Source: Akkermansia muciniphila
GTDB lineage: Bacteria > Verrucomicrobiota > Verrucomicrobiia > Verrucomicrobiales > Akkermansiaceae
Assembly: GCA_945888515.1 (NCBI GenBank)
Contig: CAMDAD010000005.1
Coordinates: 1 to 64,000, forward strand
Length of the DNA: 64,000 bases
Direction: 5' to 3'
In this document: piece by piece, positions 16,421-27,700 of the stretch
Layout: every line of letters starts with the position of its first letter
Numbering within the stretch: the first letter of the stretch is position 1
Translations under genes and position numbers: made by a program
Notes under the pieces: model-generated
The model's database searches: none
What the model was told of the DNA's origin: nothing
Seen by the model: the letters and a program-made list of their open reading frames with translations, nothing else

Positions 16421-18538
16421 TCAGAATTCTACGGAGGCGCCTACGTAAACGTTGCGAGCCATGGAAGGATCAATACCGTCACCGCGCACTCGGGTGAAGT
16501 AATCCGCATCAAAGAGGTTGTTCACGCCGGCGAGAAGTCGCAGGTTTTCGCGAACTTGATACTCGGCGGTGAGATCCCACACGGCATACGAAGGCACGGC
16601 AAAGCTTGCTGTGTTTGCATCATCGGCATAGTGATCATCGACCCAGGTAGCCGCCAGAGTGAGGATGGCTTTGGTGCCTTGGCGGTAGGTGAGGCCACTG
16701 CGGATTATAGAGTCCGCGGCGTATTGGGGTGTATTGCCCTCACGAGGTCCCTCGGTGAATTCGGCATCGAGGAAGGTGGCATTGATGAACCAATCAAGTG
16801 TAGTAGCGGTCTTGGCACCAGTTGCCAATGTGAGCAGTCCTACCGTCGCCGAAACATCGATTCCTTTGTGCGAGCTGTTGCCGACGTTTTCAATCGAGTT
16901 GCCGACGGTGCCGATTTGATCCTCGAACTGCATCAGAAAAACACTGGTATCGAGGCTGAGCCAGTCGGTGGGACGGCTGCGATAGCCGACTTCATACTCG
17001 ATGGCTTTGCCCTCTTCTAGGTCGTTGTTGATCAAGGCGTTCGGTCCCGTGGGCACTGCTTCGATAAAAATAGCGGGGCGATAGCTTTGGGAGACGTTGG
17101 CATAGATCGCGGAGCCTGGAGTGGTTTCATACTCGAGTCCGAGACCACCGAGCAGGATGGTGTCGCTCTGATCTTTCTCACCGAGCGGCTTGCCATCTGT
17201 GGTCTTGTCCACATTGACCAACTCTCGCACCTCTTGGTTGAAGTTCTCAATGCGCAGACCGGGGGTCATCGAGAATTTGCCAAGTTGGAAACGGTTTTCC
17301 ACAAACACTGGCGCATAAAAGACGTCACGTTGCGATTTGTTGCGCAGCGTTCCGTTAGACGCATCGGGTGTATTGCCGCGTCGGTCTTCTCGTGGCGAGT
17401 CGCTGGTGTAGAATTGCACGCCAGAGCTGAGAGTGTGTTGTTTTTCCGCACCCCAGTTCAGACGATAACGGGCATCGAGGCCGAAGTTCTGAAACTCTTG
17501 GTTCTCGATGGTATTGGTCGTCGAGGTCGGGCCGCTTGGCAGTGTGCCGAAGCCACCACCGCGCTGGCGGGCACTGTAGCGGGTGTAGTCGGTCCACCAG
17601 AGCGATGTCGTAAAAAAAGAGTCAGGCGTGGGTTCGATTTCATACGTCAAAGTCGCCGAATCGCGTTCGATGGTCATGGTGTCGAAGAGTCGCGTGGCTT
17701 GTCGATTTCCGGCCCAAAAATCTTCACGTGTCAGGCCGCCCGGTTCACCATGGGTTTCTTCGTAGGTGTCGAGGCTCAGAATCAACTGGCCGCCATTGTC
17801 CATGCTATAAAGTAGCTTGACCGCGCCGTTATTGAGATCGTAGTCGGAATTTGCGCTGCGGAAGCCATCGGATTGGCGGTGATTGAAGTAAGTGTAGTAG
17901 CCCAGTTTGCCTACCGTGCCATCGGCGGAGGTAAAGGTGGCGTAGAGATCGTAGTCGCCGATGATGTGTTGGCTGCGCAGTGAGAATTCCTCATCGGTGC
18001 GCGGGCGGTGTGTGATGTAATTGAGAGCACCGCCGGGCTGCGGACCGTATTGCAAGGCAGCGCCGCCGTGCACGAACTCGAGTCGATCCACGGTCTCAAG
18101 CGGGGGCGTGAAATAGGCCTCGGGATAGCCGAACTGATCGGCGTGGATCGGAATGCCGTCGCGCAGCATTTGCGTGAACTGTGCACGGTGCGGATTCAGA
18201 CCGCGATAACCGATGCTCACGAGCGGCGAGCTTTCCTCGCTGAGTAGCAAACTCGGCGTCTGCGAGAGGGCTTGCCGGTAGTTATTGCCGACAACTTTCG
18301 GGAGATTGTCAAAGTCGATGACGTTGGTTTTTTTACCCGAGTAGATCGAGGTCCCGATGACCGATGGCAGCCAAGGATCTTGCACGATTCCATCGGATTC
18401 TGACTCGGCGGAGACGACCACGGCATTGAGCTCGGTGGCCTCACGAGGCGCAATGGTTTCTTGCGCCTGAAGCAAAGAAACTCCAAAGCTCAGCGGGATA
18501 CAGAACGGACGTAATGAAAAACGTAGACTTTGCAACAT
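16421..18538 (-). CDS. TonB-dependent outer-membrane receptor (FecA-like)
   Basis: A 705-residue receptor: signal peptide (about 1-25, SLLQAQ), a plug domain (about 60-190) with NYRQALSQTPSLLLSEE, ISIGYRGLNPHRAQFTQMLRDGIP-type motifs and RLEFVHGGAALQYGPQPGG (the conserved plug end), and a 22-strand barrel ending in aromatic YVGASVEF. It resembles Fe(III)-dicitrate-type receptors by plug sequence, but the ligand is not fixed by that. No FecR/FecI genes or TonB-ExbBD are nearby. Start ATG 18538 begins the signal peptide; an upstream frame from 18640 adds a basic non-signal tail. A 19-bp perfect palindrome lies just upstream (18550-18568), suggesting repression by a Fur-type regulator. Confidence 0.93.
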   Translation of the reverse strand: MLQSLRFSLRPFCIPLSFGVSLLQAQETIAPREATELNAVVVSAESESDGIVQDPWLPSVIGTSIYSGKKTNVIDFDNLPKVVGNNYRQALSQTPSLLLSEESSPLVSIGYRGLNPHRAQFTQMLRDGIPIHADQFGYPEAYFTPPLETVDRLEFVHGGAALQYGPQPGGALNYITHRPRTDEEFSLRSQHIIGDYDLYATFTSADGTVGKLGYYTYFNHRQSDGFRSANSDYDLNNGAVKLLYSMDNGGQLILSLDTYEETHGEPGGLTREDFWAGNRQATRLFDTMTIERDSATLTYEIEPTPDSFFTTSLWWTDYTRYSARQRGGGFGTLPSGPTSTTNTIENQEFQNFGLDARYRLNWGAEKQHTLSSGVQFYTSDSPREDRRGNTPDASNGTLRNKSQRDVFYAPVFVENRFQLGKFSMTPGLRIENFNQEVRELVNVDKTTDGKPLGEKDQSDTILLGGLGLEYETTPGSAIYANVSQSYRPAIFIEAVPTGPNALINNDLEEGKAIEYEVGYRSRPTDWLSLDTSVFLMQFEDQIGTVGNSIENVGNSSHKGIDVSATVGLLTLATGAKTATTLDWFINATFLDAEFTEGPREGNTPQYAADSIIRSGLTYRQGTKAILTLAATWVDDHYADDANTASFAVPSYAVWDLTAEYQVRENLRLLAGVNNLFDADYFTRVRGDGIDPSMARNVYVGASVEF

Positions 18539-18549
18539 GGCAGCGCGAT

Positions 18550-18568
18550 ATTGAGACTCAGTCTCAAT
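18550..18568. promoter_or_regulatory. Palindromic operator candidate (Fur-like) upstream of the TonB receptor
   Basis: ATTGAGACTCAGTCTCAAT is a perfect 9-1-9 inverted repeat ending 11 bp before the receptor ATG. Its core TGAGACT-C-AGTCTCA has the 7-1-7 layout of a Fur box (TGATAAT-N-ATTATCA) with altered inner bases. The position would block transcription or initiation. Assignment to Fur rather than another dimeric repressor is inference. Confidence 0.55.
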
Positions 18569-18770
18569 AAGGCAAGAGGAAAATGAGTATTTCTTCCTTT
18601 TTCGCGAAAACTGTTCGCGCTGTTTTGATTTGTGATACAAATAATTATCTCGACGGGCGCAACTAAACGAGTAAAAATCACGTGTTTCTGAGTGTCATTA
18701 CGTATCGTGATGGGAACCATCTCTCATGATGCTATTCGGCAAACCAAGCAACGCACAAGGCCGTATATTT

Positions 18771-21700
18771 ATGAAAAAATCCCTTACTCGCAAAAAGTCA
18801 TTTGGTGTGATCTTTGTGTTGTCGATGCTCGTGGGTGTTTTGTTTTTTCGACAAAGACCCTCGGAGCCCCTCACGACCTCTGCGCCGCAAGTATCGCGGG
18901 ATTTTCGCGCGGATGAAACATCGGTTTCTGCGAGAAAGGAACGTTCTGGTGCTAGCTCTGACATGAGTGAGAACGATGAGTCCGCGCCGCAGGGATTTGG
19001 TGAGTGGGCCAGTGCGCCAATGATAGCGCCTGACTTTGCGAAAATTGATGCGTTTCAGGATTGGCTTCAGCGCTGGCAGAAAACCGATGCTGCAGGGCGA
19101 GAGACCATGGTGGAGGAGGGCGCGAGTCTCGCGGCAGAACGACGCCTTGAATTCAAGCGTCTGATCATGAGCGATCCGAAACGAGCCTTGGAGCTATCCG
19201 TGGCGCGTGTGATTCGGCAGGATCTGCCCGCGACGATTGTCTCCGAGCTGGAGAAGCCGATTTCCGCCACGGGCGATTACGATGTGCTGATGGCACGCCC
19301 TGCCCCAGGTGAGCCTGTGCCGGACGAGCTTGCGCTGCGCTACTTCGAAGTCGAGGGCATGAGCTACATTGCCCGCGTTTTCGGCGAAATGACATCGGTG
19401 ATGTCGCGAAAGGATATTCCCCTGCGCGGTGTGGCACTGGATCGTGAATTGGCCGTGGCGGAGAGTCCGTTGCGTTCGTTAGAGCGTGGTGAGCGCATCG
19501 CTATCGGAACAGTCGTGGAAGAAGTATGCCCGGTATCCGGTAAGGAGACCGAGGCATTGTCGTCAGGTGAGCCAGTCACTGCCGAGACTCCGGTGGTGGA
19601 AGTGGGCGAACGCCTGATCGCACTGTGCAACGGCTCGCATGTGGAGGTGCTGGATGAGAAGTATCGCACACTGGTTCAGGCGGCAGGACCTGGTGGGGCC
19701 TCGTTTTTCATCGATGGCTATCCCGGAACCTCCTCGCGCGCCATCGGTAACCTACGCTGTCTCTATATTCGCGGCACTTATCCGGATCGGTTAGAGCAAC
19801 TCAACACCGAAGACCAAGCCGCGGCCGACATGGCGAACACCGCGCGCTTTTTCTCGGAGAACTCGTTTGGCAAATGCTCGCTCACGACCACCATCACGCC
19901 CATGGTGGTGCTACCACATACCTTCACTTGGTATACCACCAAGGACACAGAAGTGAACGGTCTTGGCCTGTTGCAAACGCATGCGCGTATCGAGGCGCGG
20001 CGGCTCGGGTATGATTCGACCCAGTATGACTGCATCATCCTCCGCATCAATGGGCTGCGCAGTGGTGCCTCTTGGGGTGGTGGCGATAGCGTTTGGTTAG
20101 GCTGGGGTGGCATGGATGTGATCAATCACGAGGTGGGTCATTCCCTTGGCCTTAATCACGCAAATTTTTGGCAAACCAGCGACGGCACAGCCTATGGCAA
20201 TGGCGCCAATCAGGAATACGGCAACTCTTTTGATGTGATGGGCGGCGGCGGTGGATTTGGCGCGCATTACAATACCGTTTCAAAACGTTCGGTGGGTTGG
20301 TTGCCTAATAGCTACATGCATTTTCCGAGGGAAAATGGAGTCTATCGGATTCATGCCTATGACCAACCGCGACTGGAGGAAAACAAACGCTATGGGCTGA
20401 ATGTTGCGAAGGATAGCATTCGCTCTTATAACATCGAATATCATCCTGAGGGCGGAAGCACTTGGCAGAATAGCGCGCTGGTAATCTACAGCGGCATGGG
20501 CAGCAACGCCGGGCATTTGCTCGATACCACGCCAGGTTCCAGTGGCGGTAAAGCGGATGGCGGGATTATGGTCGGTCGCACTTATTCCGATCTGGAGGCA
20601 GACATGCATTTTACCGTCTTGGCGAAAAATGACACTTCTCCGCCATCGCTCGACATCGCTTACCTGCGCGGGCCGTTTCCGGGTAATCTGGCACCGACCT
20701 GCACGCTTGTGGCCAGTGCGACGTCTGTCGCACTGGGACAAACGGTGACTCTCACTGCTCATGCCGCTGATGCCAATGGCGATGAGTTATCCTATTTCTG
20801 GGAGTTCGATGACGGCACGACAGCGGCGAACAGCATGACGATTACGCGCACTTTTGCTGCGGCCACGCAGATCACTGCCATGGTGACGGTATCTGATCGC
20901 AAAGGTGGCACCGTGCGTCGCCACGTGGTGCTGAATGTTGGCAGTCACGGCAGACACACCGTTTCCGGACTCGTTCTGTTGAATGGCCAACCCCTTCGCG
21001 ATGTGCGCGTGGCCAGCGGCAGCAAGTTTTGTTTTACTTCAGACGACGGCAGCTATGCTCTGGCAGGTTTGAATACCGGATCGCAGACACTCACCGCCAC
21101 GCTTAATGGTCATACGCTGACGCCTGACTTTGTCAATCCGCTGACAGTGCTGTCAGGCGGCAATACGGCGAACTGGTCTGCTACTGTCTCGACGCCATTT
21201 GTCACCATAGTAGCCAATGCCGATGCTACGGAAAATGGGTCCGCTGGATCATTTACCCTGACGCGCACAGGCGATACCACAGCCGCAATGACGGTGCGCG
21301 TTTCTCCTCAAGGAGGAACGGCGACAAAAACCACTGACTATACTTTTTTGCCGGACTTTGTCACCGATGGTTCTTACCGCAGTTTTACCATTCCGGCCGG
21401 GCAATCATCACTCACTGTGTCGGTGAATGCCGTCAATGACACCAGTGCGGAAGGTCCAGAAACCATCACCTTGCAGTTGGCTTCTAACGGAAATTACCTC
21501 TCGGGAAGAGCGAATGCGATGACGATGAGCATCGTTGACGACGATACCGCCTTGCCGCAAGTGGCGCTGCGTATGATTGATCCGTATGCGCTGGAATCTC
21601 CCGCCGAGAGCGGGACCTTATTGCTGACGCGCACAGGATCGACAGCATCCTCCCTGGCTGTGGTATTGACCTGGACGGGCACGGCTACCAATGGCACGGA

Positions 21701-24700
21701 CTATGCGAGCCTGCCCACCAGCGCCGTGATTCCTGCAGGACAAAGCTCCGTGGCTCTCTCGGTAAATCCTCTGAATGATGCGTTGATCGAGGGACCAGAA
21801 GACGCGATTGCCACCATCGTTAGCAATGCCGCGTATCTGCGCGACGCCTCAGCTCTTTCTGGAACTGTGACGATTACAGATGACGACACACCTGTGGTGA
21901 GTCTAACAGTCATCGATTCCTCAGCAAGCGAAGCAGGTCCCGATTCCGGTGTTTTTCTCGTCACTCGCACCGGTTCCACGGCGGCGCCGCTGAAGGTGTA
22001 TTATGGTATCTCAGGGAGCGCCTATCACGGCACCGACTATGCTGCTCTCGCTGGTGAGATTACCATTCCTGCGGGTGCGACATCTGCTCCGATTGTGATC
22101 ACTCCCTATGCAGATGATTTGGGTGAGCCAGCGGAATCTGTTACGATTTCTCTAACGACATTTAACAACACCTACAGCATGGCGGAAGACCATCGTTTTT
22201 CTGTCACGATCGAAGATGCGAGTGATGTGCCTGTGGTCGCTGTGCGAACGGGAACGGTGGGTGTGGAAGGTGGTGCGAATGCTACCGTGATTTTCCGCAC
22301 CATGGGATCCGCGAAAGGTTCGGTGGTGGTGAACTATACGGTTTCAGGCACCGCGACCGAGGGTCTCGATTATACCAGTCTTTCAGGCGTGGTTACCTTA
22401 CCGGCTGCGGGTCCCAGTGATGTGACGGTGGCCATCCCTGTGCTCAATGATGTTGCTCCCGAGCCGACGGAAACGTTGTTTGTCAAAATCACACCAGCGA
22501 CGGGGTATCGGGTCTACAATGACGGCTCCGCCACCGTGTTCATTCGCGACAATGATAGTGGTGATCGTGTGATGGTTTCCACCTACAACGATACGCCCGC
22601 AGAAGGCGGCGGGACGGGACGCTTTTACATTCATCGCGCCGGTGCTACGACGACTGAATTGGTAGTGAATTACAGCCTCTCGGGCACGGCGACGTCGGGA
22701 GTAGATTACACCGGACTCACAGGCACGGCGACTATCCCTGCGGGCGAAGTGGGTGTGAATGTTCCGTTCGCGGTCAGTGAGGATATCCTGGCCGAGGGCA
22801 CGGAGACGGTGACCCTGCAACTCGTGGAAGCGGCGGGCTATGGTCTGGATCTGCCTTCGTTTGCGACGTTTGAAATCGGCGATAACGATGCGTTGCCTAT
22901 CACCGTGGGCTTTCAGAGTGCGACATCGACCACCACCGAACAGCTAACGGCTTTGGGAGAATATCGCGATATTGCCGTCGTTCTCTCGGCGGCATCGGCA
23001 TCTACCATCAGTGTGCGCTACGCGTCCGGTGGTGGCGTGGCCATGGGTGATGATGTGGACTGGGCCTTTGTGGATGCGGCTTCGGGGAATGAGATCATGC
23101 CCCAAGGCTTGTTGACCTTTGCTCCCGGAGTCACCGCGCGGAATATTCGCATTCGTGTAAAAAATGATCATAGGATCGAGCCGATCGAATCGCTCATCAT
23201 AGAATTGCGCGCCCCGTTCGGGGCTGGACTCGCTTCCGGCTTGAGCCGACATACGATGATGGTAGGAGATACCAGTGTGTCGGGCTTGGTGTTAGAAGAG
23301 CGCTGGTCCGGAAGCACGACCTACAGCAATCAGGCATGGGCGAATACCGCGCCGACTTTCACAGGTTTCCTGACATCCTTCACACCCGCACAAAATGTCG
23401 CGGACAACTATTCCCGCCGTCTCACAGGGCAAATCGTGGCTCCTGTTTCCGGTGCCTATCGTTTCTGGATTGCTTCGGATGATGATAGCAGACTGTATCT
23501 CAGTTCGAACTCCAGTGCAGCGAACAGAGTGCTCATTGCGAGTATGAGCGGATGGACCTCCTATCAGAACTGGGACGCGAATGCCAGTCAGCGCTCAGCT
23601 CTTATCAATCTGGTGGCAGGTCAGTCATACTACATGGAAGTCCAGCACCTTGAAGGCGGCGGCGGTGATCACGTTTCCGTAGCATGGGAAGCACCGGGTA
23701 TCTCGCGACAAGCGATTCCGGCACAATCTCTGGAAAGCCAGGCCACGCGCTATGTTCGTTTGGTGCATAGTTCAATCAGCTGTCGTGAATCGGACGGTGC
23801 GGATACGCAACTGGTGGCAATTCTCGATAGGCCAGCGGGAGCGTCCTCTGTATCGGTCGAATACGCCGTTTCCGGCACCGCAACATTAGGCCAGGATTAT
23901 ATCTTGCCATCAGGGCCTTTGATCTTCGCGCCCGGTGAGCAAATGAAAACGATTCCTCTTACTTTGTTGACTGATTCAGCAGCGGAAATGCCCGAGTCTA
24001 TCGTGCTTTCGCTGACCAACTCCTCAGGTATGGTGGCGAGCAATCCGGCGCGCGCGACGATTACTTTGATCGATGACAAGGCCCCCGTCGTGGCCACGCA
24101 AGTTCTGACCGCACGATCCAACATGACAAGCGGAACGGTTCTCGGTACGGCCAGCGCCTCTGCGGCATCCGGTCGCAGCATCAGTTCGTGGTCTATCGTC
24201 GCAGGAAACACAGCTGGTCTGTTTTCCGTTAATGCAGCTGGGGTGATTTCCCTCGTCAATCCCGCCGCTCTCCCTCAGCCGGGATCGCGCGGGTTGCTAC
24301 TGCGAGCCGTGGACAATCTCGGGGCCAGTGGTGATGGTCTCATCACGATCGATTGCAATCCTCCGACGGTGTCAGGTGTGCGTGAGCAGCGCTGGAGCGG
24401 TGCGACGGCATACAACAATCAGAGTTGGACTGGCACGACAAATTACAGCGGAGTTCTCTCCACATACACGACATCACAAAATGTCGCCGATACATATTCG
24501 CGCCGCCTGACTGGTTATCTGCGTCCGCCGGCGACGGGACAATATACTTTCTGGATCGCCTCGGATGATGCCAGTCGTTTATTCCTCAGCACAGACACAT
24601 CGGAGGGGAATAAAGTGCAGATTGCGAATTTGAGTGGGTGGACAAATTTCCAGAGCTGGGATTCGAATGCCTCGCAGAAATCGGTCGCTGTTCCGCTCGT

Positions 24701-27700
24701 GGCTGGTCAGATTTATTGGCTCGAGGTGCATCATCAGGAAGGAAGCGGTGGCGATCATGTATCGGTGGCATGGTCGGGTCCAGGTATCAGCCGCGAGACG
24801 ATTCCTGCGCGCGCCATTTACCTTCCCGGATCGCCTGCCTCAAGTCCAGTTCCCGCGATGGTGGCGCTCACGTCGCCACTGGCGGGATCCAGCTTTACCG
24901 CGGGAGAAAGCATCGAGCTGACCGCTGATGTGCTCGTTGGTTCTGAGTCGGTGGAGGCGGTGAATTACTACCAAAATAGTAATTTAATCGCATCGGCCAA
25001 CACCGCACCCTATGCCGTGTCATGGGATACCGCTCCTGTGGGCTCGCATGTTCTCACGGCGCGGGTGATCACCAGCGGCGGCTCAGTTTCGTCCGGACCG
25101 GTAACGGTTCAAGTGATCTCAGGCAATCTGGCTCCCGTTTTCATGAGTGATCCCGTGAACGCAGGTGCCACTGCCCCGGGTCAGCCATTCGACGGCACAG
25201 TTGCGAATTCGGCTACGGATGCGAATGCGGGTGACGTGCTGGCTTTCAGTAAGGTTTCTGGTCCAGGCTGGTTGAGTGTGGCGGCAAATGGCGCACTGTC
25301 CGGCACACCTACATCCGCGGATGTGGGCTCCAATGAATTTACGGTGCGAGTGGAGGATCAACTCGGTGCTTTTGCCACGGCGACTCTGATCATCGACGTC
25401 GTTCCGCAAGAGTTGCGATGGATGGAGCCTTCCGGTGGCTCTTGGAATCAATCCAGTCATTGGTGGGGCGGATACATGGCGAATGGCATCGGGGCTACGG
25501 CTTTGTTTGATACCCTGAATCTCACTTCCTCTGCCATGGTGACGCTCGATGGCAACCGCACTCTCGGTCAGTTGCGCATGGGCGATACCACGCCTTCGCA
25601 TCAGTGGACGCTTGCATCGGGAAGCGGTGGCGTTCTCACTCTCGATGTGTCCACGGGGCAGCCTAGCATTGTCATCGCGAATCAGACGACCACCATCACT
25701 GCGGCAATCTCCGGAGACAAAGGCCTGGTCAAGAGTGGTTCGGGGGAATTGGTGCTAACCAATGCTAATACCTACACGGGAGTGACAGTAGTTAACGCAG
25801 GGACATTGACGGTGCAACAAGCGCTTGGCTCTGCTACGGGTGCGAGCAGTGTGATGGTCGCGACGGGTGCCACCTTGGGTGGCATGGGTGCCATCACTGG
25901 TGCAGTATCGGTCAGTGGCACGCTATCCGCTGGCGGAAACATGGTGGGTCAACTCAGCACAGCGGCTCTCGCGCTCAATGACTCTCCTACCCTGGTATGG
26001 CAAGTCGCGGATTGGGCGGGCACGGCCGGGGTCGCGAGCGATTTGGTGTTGGCATCGAGTTTGCAACTCAGCGGATTGACTCAGGCCACGATCGTCCTGC
26101 AAGAGTCGAATCTGGTGAACTTCACCAATGCGAGCAAAGTCTTTCCTTTGATCCGCACAACGTCTGGCGTTACGGGTTTTTCTGCGGCTCAGTTTGTCGT
26201 GGATGCTTCCGCTTTACCTCAGGCGACAGGGACTTGGTCGGTAGCATTGATAGGCAATGATCTGATGTTGCAATATACACGATCGAACACAGCGCCTACT
26301 TTTACGACTGATCCTGTGGAGCTGGCATCGGCAGCGGAAGATCAGAATTGCGTCAGGAATATCGCCACTGCGGTAAACGACCCCGATCTCAACGAAGTGC
26401 TGACCTTTGAAAAACTGAGCGGTCCCGCCTGGCTGCAAGTGCAGGCAAACGGCACAGCTTTCGGCGTCCCCGGCAATGCGGATGTCGGCTGGAACGAGTG
26501 GAGCGTGCGCGTCACGGATTCCTTCCTCACTTCTGCGACGGCCACACTGCGGGTCTTGGTCACAAACGTCAACGACGCGCCTGTGTTCCAAAGCAATCCG
26601 ATGAATTTCGGCACGGTGTTGCAGGGCTCATCGATCGCTGCCAATCTATCGAGTGAGGCGGTTGATATCGATGCCGGTGATGTTCTCCAATTTAGTAAGG
26701 TCTCTGGTCCAGTATGGTTGAGTGTGGCGGGAAATGGCGTGCTCTCGGGAACTCCGGGCAATGGGGATGTCGGCGAGAATTCGTTTGTCGTTCGTGTCAC
26801 CGATGCTACCGGAGCCTTCCATGATTCCACTCTTACGCTCACCGTGCTCAACGTGAATGACGCGCCGACATTCCTTACCCAACCAATCGCGGGTGGCATG
26901 GTCAAGGCACTGGGAACTTTCAGCGGCTCACTGAGTGGAACAGCGGAGGATATCGATGTCGGCGATTCCCTCTCGTTCCGCAAAGTATCTGGACCGGCTT
27001 GGTTTAACATCGCCAGCAACGGCGTGATGAGTGGATCGCCAGCCGCTGGAGATGTGGGCGCGAATGTCTTTTTGGTGCGGGTGACGGATGCAGCGGGGGC
27101 TTTCGCCGAGGCGAATCTATCGATCACCGTGAATCCCTCCAATGTGGCTCCATCGTTCCTTTCCAATCCGCTCACAGGTGCCTCTGCCGTGCGAGATAAT
27201 GTCTATGTGGCGACATTAGCGGGAAGTGCGGTGGACGCGAATCCGGGCGATACACTTTCTTTCAGCAAGGTGAGTGGACCGGCGTGGCTGACGGTGGCGG
27301 CCAATGGTGCGCTGGGTGGCACCCCGACGATTAGTCAGCTGGGTGCGAATTCCTTTGTCGTGCGTGTCATCGATGGCGATGGGGCGTCCGCACAGTCGAC
27401 TCTCAACATCCGAGTCATGAGCTTGCCCCTGCCTTGGGTGGGAGCCAACATCGGCAGCGGAAATCTCGCGGGCAGCGCCCGTTTTCTGAACGGGGCCTAT
27501 ACGCTTTCCGGTTCGGGAGTGTTCACGGGATCTGCTGATGGTGGCTACTATGTTTATCAGAGTTTGATCGGTGATGGCGAAATCTCGACGCGTATCGATC
27601 AAATGCAAAACACGGGCACAAGCTCGCGGGTCGGCGTGATGATTCGCAACACCCTAGCGGACAATGCGCAATACACCGCCATGACCGCCACTGGTACTGG

